This document shows, piece by piece, positions 53,409 to 62,585 of a stretch of DNA of 64,000 nucleotides. The translations under genes and the position numbers were made by a program. The first letter of the stretch is position 1, and each line of letters opens with the position of its first letter. Under the pieces are notes generated by a model that ran no database searches, was not told where the DNA came from, and saw only the letters and a list, made by a program, of their open reading frames with translations. This stretch comes from Njordibacter sp937773555 (lineage in GTDB: Bacteria > Pseudomonadota > Gammaproteobacteria > Pseudomonadales > Balneatricaceae), in assembly GCF_047730085.1 (NCBI RefSeq), contig NZ_CP159830.1:496001-560000 (forward strand), read 5' to 3'.

Positions 53409-54101
53409 ATGCCCCTCAATTCAACTACTGAAATAGATGCGAAGCAAATGCAAACTTGGCTTGAAAGTGAGTATGACACTGAGTCTGTTGCCAATTTTAA
53501 GGCTGGCCCAGGTATTCAGAAGCTGCAGCTAAAGTTTGATATCGACAAGCTGCGTCAGTGCTATTATGACCTGCAAGATCAACTTGAAGACATAGGCTCA
53601 GGTTTTCATGTCATGGCGCTCACGCGACGTCCAGGTGTAGAGCACCCTACTGCTGAAGATAACTGTGGGCGTTTTTGGACTAGAGTAGATGACAGCTATG
53701 CTGAAGTCCCTCGGGATACAATGGTCGATGAGTCAGCTTACAGCGAGTTCAATCCACTGTTTGCAAACACTTATTTAGAACAAGTGTACAAGCAGCTTAT
53801 CGCTTTATTTCCCATTGGCCGTATGCGAGTGTTAGGTAAAGATCCTTACAACTGTAACTCGTGGCATCGAGATCCAGAACCGCGCTTACACATCCCCATT
53901 ATTACCAATCCAGGGTCCTTATTCATTGTCAATCATCACTGCACCCATTTGCCTGCCGATGGCTCAGTTTATTTCACCGACACTCGGGGCTATCATACGG
54001 CTCTAAATGGGGGTGAAGACTCCCGAGTACATATTGTTGCAGCGCTGCCTTATGCTAGGCATCAAGTTAGCGACGCAAGCTTATTAGAAATAGAGACTTA
54101 A
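53409..54101 (+). CDS. Aspartyl/asparaginyl beta-hydroxylase-like 2OG-Fe(II) oxygenase
   Basis: The 230-residue protein has a double-stranded beta-helix. Iron ligands are H153-x-D155 (NSWHRDPEPRLHIPI) and H196 (DTRGYHTALN). The 2-oxoglutarate-binding Arg is R206 in SRVHIVA, and the H-x-P-I/L segment matches Asp/Asn hydroxylase-type small-molecule oxygenases. Related enzymes hydroxylate the beta carbon of free amino acids. It follows mttB by 32 bp and precedes the threonine aldolase by 3 bp, so its product could be a beta-hydroxy-alpha-amino acid that the aldolase splits. Confidence 0.72.
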   Translation: MPLNSTTEIDAKQMQTWLESEYDTESVANFKAGPGIQKLQLKFDIDKLRQCYYDLQDQLEDIGSGFHVMALTRRPGVEHPTAEDNCGRFWTRVDDSYAEVPRDTMVDESAYSEFNPLFANTYLEQVYKQLIALFPIGRMRVLGKDPYNCNSWHRDPEPRLHIPIITNPGSLFIVNHHCTHLPADGSVYFTDTRGYHTALNGGEDSRVHIVAALPYARHQVSDASLLEIET

Positions 54102-54104
54102 ACT

Positions 54105-55169
54105 ATGGCATCACACTACCCATCAGTGGCCACACGTAGCATTATTAATAACCCGATAACCATCGATCTGCGCAGTGATACTGTGACCCAGCCCGACCAG
54201 AGTATGCGCGAAGTTATGGCAGGCGCGCGCGTAGGAGATGATGTTTATGGTGATGACCCAAATGTTAACGCCCTCGAGCACGAAACTGCTGACTTATTAG
54301 GTAAACAAGCAGGCCTGTTTTTACCCAGTGGCACCATGAGCAATTTAACCAGCGTGCTAGCGCATTGTCAGCGAGGTGAGGAGGTATTAGTCGGTGATAA
54401 ATACCATATTAGTTGTGATGAAGCGGCAGGTGCAGCAGTGTTGGGTAGCGTGGCCATGCATGCGCTGCAAACAGATGAGTTTGGGCGTTTTAACCTTGAA
54501 CAGGTGGAAGCTGCAATAAAGCCAAACGACTACCACTGCCCAATTACCCGGTTACTGTGTTTAGAAAACACTGTGGGAGGGTGCGTTCAAGAACAAAGTC
54601 ATATTGATGCGTTGGTTGATTGTGCCAAATCACATGGGCTTGCTACACACATGGATGGCGCCAGATTACTTAATGCGGCGGTCGCCCAAAACTTACCCCC
54701 AGCTCGACTCGTTGAATCTATCGATACAGTGTCTTTGTGTTTGTCTAAAGGTTTAGGGGTGCCCTTGGGTTCTGTGCTCTTAGGCCCAAGTGTAGTCATT
54801 GAAAGGGCACGCAGGCTGCGTAAAATGTTGGGCGGTGGCATGCGGCAAGCAGGGATTATTGCCGCAGCAGGCAGGTATGCCTTGCAGCACAACATAGGGC
54901 GGTTAGCGCAGGATCACCAACGCACACAAGAGCTGGCCACAGCACTTGACGGTGTGCAAGGGTTAAATTTTGATCGGGCTAGAGTACAAACTAATATGTT
55001 GTTTTTGCAATCGCCACAAATGCCAGCCTTAGCCAGTTATCTTGCCAAGCGTGGTATTGCCATCACCGCTATTGGCGAAAGTGCTCGTATTGTTTTGCAC
55101 ATGCAAATCGATAATGCTGCTCTGCAGCAAGTTGTTGAGGCGATACAGGGTTTTTTTGACCGCAAGTAA
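54105..55169 (+). CDS. Low-specificity L-threonine aldolase family protein
   Basis: The 354-residue PLP enzyme shows ITIDLRSDTVTQPDQSMREVM, GDDVYGDDPNVNALE, LFLPSGTMSNLTSVLAH, HMDGARLLNAAV with the cofactor Asp, and SLCLSKGLGVPLGSVL with the Schiff-base Lys. It cleaves beta-hydroxy-alpha-amino acids to glycine and an aldehyde. The N-terminal 20 residues before ITIDLRSD are longer than usual. Given its close coupling to the hydroxylase gene, its true substrate is probably made by that enzyme rather than being threonine. Confidence 0.92.
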   Translation: MASHYPSVATRSIINNPITIDLRSDTVTQPDQSMREVMAGARVGDDVYGDDPNVNALEHETADLLGKQAGLFLPSGTMSNLTSVLAHCQRGEEVLVGDKYHISCDEAAGAAVLGSVAMHALQTDEFGRFNLEQVEAAIKPNDYHCPITRLLCLENTVGGCVQEQSHIDALVDCAKSHGLATHMDGARLLNAAVAQNLPPARLVESIDTVSLCLSKGLGVPLGSVLLGPSVVIERARRLRKMLGGGMRQAGIIAAAGRYALQHNIGRLAQDHQRTQELATALDGVQGLNFDRARVQTNMLFLQSPQMPALASYLAKRGIAITAIGESARIVLHMQIDNAALQQVVEAIQGFFDRK

Positions 55170-55440
55170 CTTACGCCAATAGGTAGGGCAACGATAGACT
55201 AAAGGGTCACTGTTTCAACCACTGTGAGCCTTTGGCATTAAGTTAAGTCTGTTTTAATAAATAACGCCCCTATGTAAAGAGGAGCCGCGCTTAAATAGCC
55301 AACGCTTCTCTTTTGTATTCTTGCTGTGATGAGTCAAACAACAAGCAAAAGTTTGCCTATTGCTGGTATTATCATGATAATACCAGCAATAGCGTTTTTG
55401 ATCTGACGTTTCTGATAACAATGATTGACTATATCTGACT
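55170..55440. other. Intergenic region with an imperfect and a perfect inverted repeat
   Basis: AAAGGGTCAC pairs with GTGAGCCTTT near 55200-55233 with one mismatch. The perfect 36-bp palindrome at 55357-55392 is described separately. No gene is present. Confidence 0.5.
55357..55392. promoter_or_regulatory. 36-bp perfect palindrome before the two-component genes
   Basis: The two 18-bp arms (CTATTGCTGGTATTATCA and its exact complement) abut with no spacer, and CGTTTTT follows. As RNA it would fold into a long stem and could terminate the aldolase operon. As DNA it could be an operator for the response regulator that starts 48 bp later. Confidence 0.7.
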
Positions 55441-56109
55441 ATGCAAACCCTCGCTCTTATTGACGATGATTTAGAAATTCGCCAGCTACTAAGCCAATAC
55501 TTAAGCCAACAAGGTTTTGAAGTGGTGGCTTTTGCTGATGGTGAAACTTTCTTAAAAGCACAGATGGTTCAGTTTGACTTAGCAGTTTTGGATATTGGTC
55601 TGCCGGGTATGGATGGACTAGATGTGTGCCGCAACTTGCGCCAGACCTCTAACTTGCCTGTCATCATGCTCACTGCAGCCAGTGATGACCTAGATCGTAT
55701 TTTGGGCCTAGAGTTAGGTGCAGATGATTATATGGGTAAGCCGTTTAATCCCCGTGAATTGTTAGCCCGTATAAAGGCACTTTTGCGACGAGTGCAGGTA
55801 CAGCAACCCAAGCAAGACTCAAGCGCCTCTGCTTTGCAGATAGACGTACTTAAACGCTGCGCAAGTTATGCAGGTAAAAATTTGCCATTAACGGGGGCAG
55901 AGTTTGACTTGCTCAACCTCTTATACCAGCACCAAGGTGAAGTGCTAAGTCGTGACGCGATATGCCAAGTGCTGCATGGGCGCAATGCACAGCCTTTCGA
56001 CCGATCTATAGATACTAGTGTTAGTCGTTTGCGTAACAAACTCAATCAGGTCGCCGAAGACAGTATCCAGAATGTACGTGGTAAGGGTTACGTGTTGGTG
56101 CTTGCGTGA
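55441..56109 (+). CDS. OmpR-type response regulator, GltR-like
   Basis: The 222-residue protein has a receiver domain (LIDDDLEIRQLL; VLDIGLPGMDG with the phospho-acceptor Asp at about residue 52; MLTAASDD; GKPFNPREL) and a winged-helix DNA-binding domain (LPLTGAEFDLLNLLYQHQGEVLSRD; RSIDTSVSRLRNKL). It overlaps the sensor gene and precedes a sugar ABC operon, the same order as gltR-gtrS-gtsABCD in pseudomonads. Control of the sugar importer is therefore likely. Confidence 0.9.
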   Translation: MQTLALIDDDLEIRQLLSQYLSQQGFEVVAFADGETFLKAQMVQFDLAVLDIGLPGMDGLDVCRNLRQTSNLPVIMLTAASDDLDRILGLELGADDYMGKPFNPRELLARIKALLRRVQVQQPKQDSSASALQIDVLKRCASYAGKNLPLTGAEFDLLNLLYQHQGEVLSRDAICQVLHGRNAQPFDRSIDTSVSRLRNKLNQVAEDSIQNVRGKGYVLVLA

Positions 56110-57554
56110 ATCTTGTGACAGGCTTATGGCGCAAACTAATTCCTAATTCAGTAATGGCCCGAGTCACTATAGTGCTATTTTTAGGCATTCTAATCGCTCA
56201 AGTATTTGGTACTTGGCTATGGGTTTCCCAATTAAAAGCTACTGAACATAACCGTTTGATCGACGTCTCACAGACCATGGGCTCACGAATTGGTCAAACA
56301 GTGCAGTTTTTTAAAAAGCTGCCGGACCAATACCGCCATATCGTACTCGATCAATTACGAGATATGGGTGGCACTCGCTTTTTTGTGTCAGTAAATAAGC
56401 AACACATTGCCTTACGCACTATCCCCCAGACGGATTTTTCCCAATTGGTGCGTCAGCAACTTAGCACTAGTATTGTTGCTCAATTGGGGCAAACCCAGGG
56501 GTTAGATATTCAATTTGTTGACTTTGATGACTTAAAGATTCTTTCTGGCACTAACCTAATGGTAGATTTGCCACCCAAATGGAAACGCTTTGCCCTTATA
56601 CAGCCTAGTGATGCCAGCCCAGTGGCTGTGGTGCAGCTGCCGGTGGCTAATGAGTGGATCTACTTAGCGGCAGTCATCCCCGAAGGGCACATGCTCACTG
56701 GAGTCACCTGGCTTACTAGCGAACGTATGTTGAGCATTAGTTTGGTCTCCCTTACCGTATTAGTGCTTACCTTACTGTTGGTGCGCTGGGTAGTGAGGCC
56801 TTTACGATTGTTAGCTAGGCAGGCAGAAGCTATTGGCAAAGGGCGTAATCCTCGGCATATGCGGGAACAAGGCTCTAGCGAAATGGTGGCTACTATTCGT
56901 GCCTTTAATACCATGGTTGGGCGCATTCAAAAGTTTACTGGTGACCGAGAACGGTTATTTGCTGCCATTTCCCATGACCTTAAAACGCCTCTTACTCGCG
57001 CCCGCTTGCGTGCGGAAATGATTTCAGATACTGATCAAAAACAGGCATTAATTGGTGATTTAGAAAATTTAGAGACCATGGTTAAGGGCAGTTTGCAGAT
57101 GATGAAAGATGATGCCATCCATGAAAATGCGCAACGTATTGATCTGAGCCAGCTGTTACTGGGCCTTGCAGCGCAGAATCAAATATATGGCTTGCCCATT
57201 GAACTTGATATTCAACCAGGATTATTTATCGATGGCCGTAGCATGGCCCTGCAACGCTTATTTAGTAACCTAATAGACAATGCACTGGCTTATGGAAGAG
57301 CAGTAAGTATTATTGCCAGTGCCAACGCTCAAGGTACAGTGATTCGTATTTTGGACCCTGGCCCAGGGTTAAGTGACGCGGACAAGGCCCGTGTGTTTGA
57401 GCCTTATTACCGCATTGATGAGAAACCCAGTGGTGATCACGTGGGGCTTGGTTTAGGCATTGCGCGCAGTATTGCCAATCTTCATGGTGGTGAATTAGAA
57501 CTCAAAGATCGCCGTGGTGGCGGTTTGATGGTTGAGGTTTATTTCCCTTTGTAA
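56106..57554 (+). CDS. Sensor histidine kinase, GtrS-like
   Basis: The 482-residue protein starts at GTG 56106, overlapping the regulator stop. It has two transmembrane helices (about residues 18-38 and 205-227) around a periplasmic sensor of about 165 residues, a HAMP linker, and HisKA FAAISHDLKTPLTRARLR with the phospho-His. The HATPase boxes are NLIDNALAY, ILDPGPGLSD and GLGLGIARSIANLHGG. The likely role is sensing sugar or a sugar-loaded binding protein in the periplasm. Confidence 0.92.
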   Translation: MNLVTGLWRKLIPNSVMARVTIVLFLGILIAQVFGTWLWVSQLKATEHNRLIDVSQTMGSRIGQTVQFFKKLPDQYRHIVLDQLRDMGGTRFFVSVNKQHIALRTIPQTDFSQLVRQQLSTSIVAQLGQTQGLDIQFVDFDDLKILSGTNLMVDLPPKWKRFALIQPSDASPVAVVQLPVANEWIYLAAVIPEGHMLTGVTWLTSERMLSISLVSLTVLVLTLLLVRWVVRPLRLLARQAEAIGKGRNPRHMREQGSSEMVATIRAFNTMVGRIQKFTGDRERLFAAISHDLKTPLTRARLRAEMISDTDQKQALIGDLENLETMVKGSLQMMKDDAIHENAQRIDLSQLLLGLAAQNQIYGLPIELDIQPGLFIDGRSMALQRLFSNLIDNALAYGRAVSIIASANAQGTVIRILDPGPGLSDADKARVFEPYYRIDEKPSGDHVGLGLGIARSIANLHGGELELKDRRGGGLMVEVYFPL

Positions 57555-57660
57555 CCTTTTGTCACACTTCCCCACGTTATGACACTCTGCGGTCTATACA
57601 CTCCTTCTACCGGTCGTTTACTTCCGGATAACAGAACAATAAATCTAATGAGGAACTTCC

Positions 57661-58908
57661 ATGAAGACTAAATTAACAGGTTTGGCTCTTGCGACTATGA
57701 TGGCAATTGCACCTAGTGCGCAAGCAGGCGAAGTTGAAGTATTACATTGGTGGACCAGTGGTGGTGAAGCCACTAGTGTGGCTTTTTTAAAGAAGCAATT
57801 GGCTGAATCAGGTGTTGATTGGGTAGACTTTGCTGTTGCCGGTGGTGGTGGTGAAAGTGCCATGACAGTATTAAAATCCCGCGCTATTTCTGGTAACTCG
57901 CCTACAGCGGCCCAGATTAAAGGCCCATCTATTCAAGAATGGGGTGAGCTAGGTTTCTTATCTAGCATTGATGACGTTGCGAAGGCGAACAACTGGGATG
58001 AAATTTTGCCAGAAGTTGTTTCTGACGTAATGAAGTATCAAGGTGAATATGTAGCTGCACCAGTAAACGTACACCGTGTTAACTGGTTGTGGGCAAACCC
58101 AGAAGTATTCAGCAAAGCGGGCGCCACCATCCCAACTACTTGGGATGACTTTATGGTGCAAGCCCAAAAGTTAAAGGACGCAGGTTACATTGCTCTAGCT
58201 CATGGTGGCCAGGCTTGGCAGGACGCCACTGTGTTTGAAGCTGTTGTATTGGGTGTTGGCGGTGCTGACTACTATAATAAGGCTTTTGTACAGGCAGACA
58301 TGGATGCGCTTAACAGTGCCACTACCAAAGAAGTATTTGAAACCTTTGGTAAATTGCGCCAGTTTGTTGATATTAACTCACCTGGACGTGACTGGAACTT
58401 AGCCACATCGATGGTAATCAATGGTGAAGCAGGTATGCAAATCATGGGTGACTGGGCGAAGGGTGAATTTAAGGTTGCTGGTAAGAACGCAGGTACAGAC
58501 TATGTTTGTGTTGCGGCTCCAGGCACTTCAGGTGCATATACCTTCAACGTTGACTCATTTGCTTTCTTTAACCAAAGCGATGCTGAAAGTACTGCAGCTC
58601 AAAAAGTAATGGCTAAAGAAATTTTAAGTGAAGATTTCCAGCGTGTATTTAACCTTAACAAAGGTTCAATCCCTGCACGTTTAGGTATGGCACGTACAGA
58701 GTTTGACTCGTGTGCTCATGACTCTATGGACGCCTTTGTTGCTAGCTCTGCTTCAGGCAGCCTAGTACCAAGTTTTGCCCATGGCATGGCAGTTTCAGAA
58801 GCAATTTCTGGTGCTATTTATGACTCAGCAACACAATTCTTTAACTCTGACGACAGTGCAGACCAAGGTGTAGCTCAACTTGTAGCAGCGGTAGCTGCTG
58901 CTAAGTAA
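57661..58908 (+). CDS. Sugar-binding periplasmic protein, GtsA-like
   Basis: The 415-residue protein has a signal peptide (LALATMMAIAPSAQA) and the glucose/mannose-type family-1 pattern: EVLHWWTSGGEATSV, QIKGPSIQEWGELGFLSSIDDVA, PVNVHRVNWLWANPEVF and GQAWQDATVFEAV. Many Trp and Asp residues that line the sugar pocket in this family are visible. It is followed by a 178-bp gap with three hairpins and then the permease genes. Confidence 0.92.
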   Translation: MKTKLTGLALATMMAIAPSAQAGEVEVLHWWTSGGEATSVAFLKKQLAESGVDWVDFAVAGGGGESAMTVLKSRAISGNSPTAAQIKGPSIQEWGELGFLSSIDDVAKANNWDEILPEVVSDVMKYQGEYVAAPVNVHRVNWLWANPEVFSKAGATIPTTWDDFMVQAQKLKDAGYIALAHGGQAWQDATVFEAVVLGVGGADYYNKAFVQADMDALNSATTKEVFETFGKLRQFVDINSPGRDWNLATSMVINGEAGMQIMGDWAKGEFKVAGKNAGTDYVCVAAPGTSGAYTFNVDSFAFFNQSDAESTAAQKVMAKEILSEDFQRVFNLNKGSIPARLGMARTEFDSCAHDSMDAFVASSASGSLVPSFAHGMAVSEAISGAIYDSATQFFNSDDSADQGVAQLVAAVAAAK

Positions 58909-58951
58909 GCACAGCCCAATAGTCATTACGAGCTTAATGCCGTAGTGTATG

Positions 58952-59031
58952 ACCTTGTCATTGCAAGGTTAGTGCAGCAATCCTAGCCTCTGGTCTATGG
59001 GTTGCTGTTACCCCTAGACCCTCGCAACGAG
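58952..59031 (+). terminator. Three hairpins between sugar-binding and permease genes
   Basis: ACCTTG-x6-CAAGGT (58952-58969), GGTCTATGGG-x9-CCCCTAGACC with one mismatch (58992-59020), and CTCG-CAA-CGAG (59021-59031) lie in the intercistronic gap. None has a long T-run. They may protect the binding-protein mRNA or reduce read-through. Confidence 0.6.
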
Positions 59032-59086
59032 AGTTTGGGACGAATCTTTGCAATGGCATTTTTCTAAAATCTTATTGAGCTAACTC

Positions 59087-59959
59087 ATGTTCGATTATCT
59101 TGAAAAACAATTACCCAAACTAATCATGGCCCCTACGGCCATTGTTATGTTGGTCTGTATGTATGGTTTTATTGGCTGGACAGCCGTGCTGTCCTTCACT
59201 AAAAGTCGCATGTTACCTCAGTGGGAGTTTGTTGGCTGGGAGCAGTACGAGCGTTTATTTGCTAACCCACGTTGGCATGTTGCACTTGATAACCTTCTTG
59301 TATTTACCCTGCTGTTTATTATTATTGCCTTACTTTTAGGCCTCATGTTGGCGATTTTATTAGATCGCAATATTCGCAATGATGGTGCTTTACGCACTAT
59401 CTATCTTTATCCCATGGCGGTGTCCTTTATTGTTACAGGCACAGCATGGAAATGGATTCTCAACCCGGGTTTAGGCATTGAAAAAATGGTGCGTGACCTA
59501 GGGTTTACCGATTTTGAATTCCGTTGGTTGGTGGATCCAGATATGGCCATCTATACCATTGTAATCGCTGCTGTTTGGCAATCTAGTGGGTTTGTTATGG
59601 CCATGTTTTTGGCTGGCCTTAGGGGCGTTGATGACAGCTTAATTAAAGCTGCTCAAATGGATGGAGCATCCACATTCCGCACCTATTGGCATGTTATCTT
59701 GCCAGTCATGCGTCCCGTTTTTTTTGGTGCGGTGGTGATCTTGAGCCACATTGCCATTAAGAGCTTCGACTTAGTGCAGTCTCTCACTGGAGGTGGCCCC
59801 GGCTATTCCTCTGACTTACCCGCGACCTTTATGTATACCCATGCCTTTAGCCGCGCACAAATGGGCCTTGGTGCGGCGAGCGCCATGGTTATGTTGGCAG
59901 GGGTGATGGCCATTATAGTGCCTTACCTCTACTCTGAATTGCGAGGTAAAAAATCATGA
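59087..59959 (+). CDS. Sugar ABC transporter permease, GtsB-like
   Basis: The 290-residue permease has six helices and the EAA loop KAAQMDGASTFRTYWHVILPVMRPV. GTAWKWILNPGLGIEKM and SFDLVQSLTGGGPGYSSDLPATFMY are characteristic of the glucose/mannose importer branch. Its stop overlaps the next start by 4 bp. Confidence 0.93.
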   Translation: MFDYLEKQLPKLIMAPTAIVMLVCMYGFIGWTAVLSFTKSRMLPQWEFVGWEQYERLFANPRWHVALDNLLVFTLLFIIIALLLGLMLAILLDRNIRNDGALRTIYLYPMAVSFIVTGTAWKWILNPGLGIEKMVRDLGFTDFEFRWLVDPDMAIYTIVIAAVWQSSGFVMAMFLAGLRGVDDSLIKAAQMDGASTFRTYWHVILPVMRPVFFGAVVILSHIAIKSFDLVQSLTGGGPGYSSDLPATFMYTHAFSRAQMGLGAASAMVMLAGVMAIIVPYLYSELRGKKS

Positions 59960-60822
59960 GGGCCTCGACGACTTCTCACAAACTTTATAAAACGCTCTTT
60001 ATTACGCTGTTGTTAGCAGCTGCGTTGGTTTACCTTGCGCCCTTGTACGTGATGCTTACCACCTCATTCAAGGGCATAGAAGAAATTCGCAATGGTAATA
60101 TTTTGGCCTTGCCTGACTCGCTCAATACCAGTGCATGGTCTAAAGCGTGGAGCAGTGCCTGCACCGGTGGTGACTGCTATGGCCTTGCACCCTATTTCTG
60201 GAACAGTATGCGTATCGTGTTGCCTGCGGTACTTATTTCTACAGTTATTGGAGCGTTGAATGGTTATGTCTTATCACAGTGGCGGTTTAGGGGCAGTAAT
60301 TTCCTCTTTGGTGCCTTACTGTTTGGTTGCTTTATTCCGTTTCAGGTTATTTTATTGCCCATGGCGATGTTGTTGGCGTGGTTAGGTTTGGCAAATACGG
60401 TAACAGGCTTGGTACTGGTGCATGTGATTTATGGGGTGGCATTTACCACCTTGTTCTTCCGTAACTACTATGTGGGCATACCCACAGAACTGGTGCGGGC
60501 AGCTAGGCTAGATGGCGCAGGTTTCTTCGCAATATTTAGGCACGTTTTTCTACCTCTTTCGTCACCCATCATCGTTGTGAGTGTCATTTGGCAATTTACT
60601 CAAATTTGGAACGACTTTTTGTTTGGGGTGGTTTATTCGGGGCCGGGCACCCAGCCCATTACTGTGGCGCTTAATAACCTAGTAAACACCACGATGGGTG
60701 GTAAAGAATATAACGTTGATATGGCTGCCGCTGTTATTGCTGCCTTACCCACCTTGGTGGTGTATTTAGTCGCTGGTAAATATTTTGTACGCGGCTTAAC
60801 CGCAGGTGCCGTGAAAGGCTAA
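59956..60822 (+). CDS. Sugar ABC transporter permease, GtsC-like
   Basis: The 288-residue permease has six helices and the EAA loop RAARLDGAGFFAIFRHVFLPLSSPI. TTSFKGIEEIRNGNILALP near the N-terminus, and WNDFLFGVVYSGPGTQPITVALNN in the late part, are MalG/GtsC-like. It is coupled to the upstream permease by overlap and followed 33 bp later by the ATPase gene. Confidence 0.93.
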   Translation: MRASTTSHKLYKTLFITLLLAAALVYLAPLYVMLTTSFKGIEEIRNGNILALPDSLNTSAWSKAWSSACTGGDCYGLAPYFWNSMRIVLPAVLISTVIGALNGYVLSQWRFRGSNFLFGALLFGCFIPFQVILLPMAMLLAWLGLANTVTGLVLVHVIYGVAFTTLFFRNYYVGIPTELVRAARLDGAGFFAIFRHVFLPLSSPIIVVSVIWQFTQIWNDFLFGVVYSGPGTQPITVALNNLVNTTMGGKEYNVDMAAAVIAALPTLVVYLVAGKYFVRGLTAGAVKG

Positions 60823-60855
60823 TAAAAAGATTAAGACAAAGGAAGAGAAACCGAT

Positions 60856-61959
60856 ATGGGTTCCATAAAAATACAACAACTCACCAAATCATTTGGTGAC
60901 ACAGAAGTACTAAAGGGCATTGATCTAGACATTAAAGATGGCGAATTTTTGATCTTAGTTGGCCCCTCTGGTTGTGGCAAATCCACACTAATGAATAGCA
61001 TCGCGGGTTTAGAGGATGTTAGCAGTGGCGATATTCTTATTGATGGGAATAATGTTACCGACTTAAGCCCCAAGGAACGTGACATTGCTATGGTGTTCCA
61101 ATCCTATGCGCTGTATCCCACTATGAGTGTGTCGCGCAACATTAGCTTTGGCCTGGAGATGCGCAAGGTTCCCAAAGCTGAAATAGAAAAAACGGTAGCC
61201 GACGTTTCGCAGCTGTTACAAATTGAACACTTGTTAGACCGTAAGCCGAGCGCACTCTCTGGCGGACAGCGCCAGCGTGTGGCTATGGGTAGGGCTTTAG
61301 CACGCAACCCACGGGTATTTTTGTTTGACGAGCCCTTGTCTAACTTAGATGCTAAATTACGGGTGGAAATGCGCACAGAAATTAAGAAGCTGCATAAACG
61401 CTTGGGGACTACTATTGTTTATGTAACCCATGATCAAGTAGAGGCGATGACCTTAGCAGATCGCATTGCTGTGATGAAAGATGGGCAAGTGCAACAATTT
61501 GGCACTCCCTATGAAATTTACAATAATCCAGCTAATCGTTTTGTAGCTGACTTTATGGGTTCTCCACCCATGAACTTTATTGAATGTGTTGTACTGGATG
61601 ATAAGTTGGTAATTGAAAGCCAAGGTGAAAAGTTCGAGCTGCACATCAAGCATGGTGAGCGGCTTAAGCAGGCTGGTGTAGAAACGGTTATTTTAGGCAT
61701 TCGCCCAGAGATGATCACCGAACCTAAGCCTCATGTTGCAGGTGCACTAGTTCACAGCCTACCTATGCAAGTTGATGTGACCGAGCCTATGGGGCCAGAC
61801 ACCATTGCCTTTGGTCAGTGGAATGGTACTGAAATTCAAGCAAGGTTAAGCCCAGAGGCTGGGGTTGAAGCACAAGCGACAGGGCTTATAAAAGTGCAAG
61901 TTGATACGAGTAAAGCCGTATTGTTTGATGCCTTTAGTGGCGCACGGATAGACGCCTAG
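60856..61959 (+). CDS. Sugar ABC transporter ATPase, MalK/UgpC-like
   Basis: The 367-residue ATPase has Walker A GPSGCGKSTLMNS, signature LSGGQRQRVAMGRAL, Walker B VFLFDEPLSNLD, switch His (VYVTHDQVEAMTL) and a C-terminal regulatory TOBE/OB domain (ILGIRPEMITEPK). It energises the GtsBC-like permeases. It is convergent with the cupin gene, overlapping by 4 bp. Confidence 0.93.
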   Translation: MGSIKIQQLTKSFGDTEVLKGIDLDIKDGEFLILVGPSGCGKSTLMNSIAGLEDVSSGDILIDGNNVTDLSPKERDIAMVFQSYALYPTMSVSRNISFGLEMRKVPKAEIEKTVADVSQLLQIEHLLDRKPSALSGGQRQRVAMGRALARNPRVFLFDEPLSNLDAKLRVEMRTEIKKLHKRLGTTIVYVTHDQVEAMTLADRIAVMKDGQVQQFGTPYEIYNNPANRFVADFMGSPPMNFIECVVLDDKLVIESQGEKFELHIKHGERLKQAGVETVILGIRPEMITEPKPHVAGALVHSLPMQVDVTEPMGPDTIAFGQWNGTEIQARLSPEAGVEAQATGLIKVQVDTSKAVLFDAFSGARIDA

Positions 61960-62555
61960 CTGTCCATCGTATAATTGTCAAAACTTAGGTCGCCACGCCA
62001 TGCCCAAAGGGCTAGTAGATCCTCATCTCTAGTCAGAGCGGCATGGTCAATGCGGTTTAAATGTTCAAAACTTGTTCCGGGTAGCCTTGCCTTAAAGGGT
62101 TGCTCTGCTATCTGCCAAAGGGCCGTGCCACTGACAATGTGGTACAGTTCAAGGGCATCGTGCCGATGCTTTGGGTAAAAGGTATTGGCTTGCTGCCAAT
62201 AAATACCGAAACGGAACTGGTCATTTCTTAACACGCCTTTGGGGCCTACCAACTCTATGTATGCGCGGTTAACGTCCTGGCTATTACAAAAGACGCCACG
62301 CTCTATCCAGGTTAAATAAGGCACAATAGCCGCCATTGAAGAGCGTAACTGTTGATCATCAATTGCGAGAATGCTCGTCTCTAACGAGAGTGCATTAGGT
62401 CGCTGATTCCAATCTGGGTTAATTTTCCCAGCAGCGAGCAATAGTGGCGCAACGTCAATACCAATGCCCGTGTTACTGGCTGCAAATCTCGCGCAGGCTA
62501 ATTTAATAAACTGTTGCCAGTGCAGGTTGAGGTCTCGATTTTGCACCATAGTCAA
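61956..62555 (-). CDS. DddQ/DMSP-lyase-family cupin protein
   Basis: The 199-residue protein has a helical N-terminal part and a C-terminal cupin. Motif 1 is YPKHRHDALELYHIVSGTALW, with H-x-H, Glu and Tyr as in DddQ. Motif 2 is PGTSFEHLNRIDHAALTRDEDLLALWAWRGD. This spacing and the LLALWAWRGD ending match the PF16867 family of DMSP lyases, which split DMSP to dimethyl sulfide and acrylate. Acrylate-handling genes are not seen nearby, so DMSP as substrate is unproven and a sugar-related role is possible. It lies 30 bp downstream of the GntR gene, on the same strand. Confidence 0.65.
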   Translation of the reverse strand: MTMVQNRDLNLHWQQFIKLACARFAASNTGIGIDVAPLLLAAGKINPDWNQRPNALSLETSILAIDDQQLRSSMAAIVPYLTWIERGVFCNSQDVNRAYIELVGPKGVLRNDQFRFGIYWQQANTFYPKHRHDALELYHIVSGTALWQIAEQPFKARLPGTSFEHLNRIDHAALTRDEDLLALWAWRGDLSFDNYTMDS

Positions 62556-62585
62556 AACGCTCCGTTGGACTTAAGTCAGTTATTG

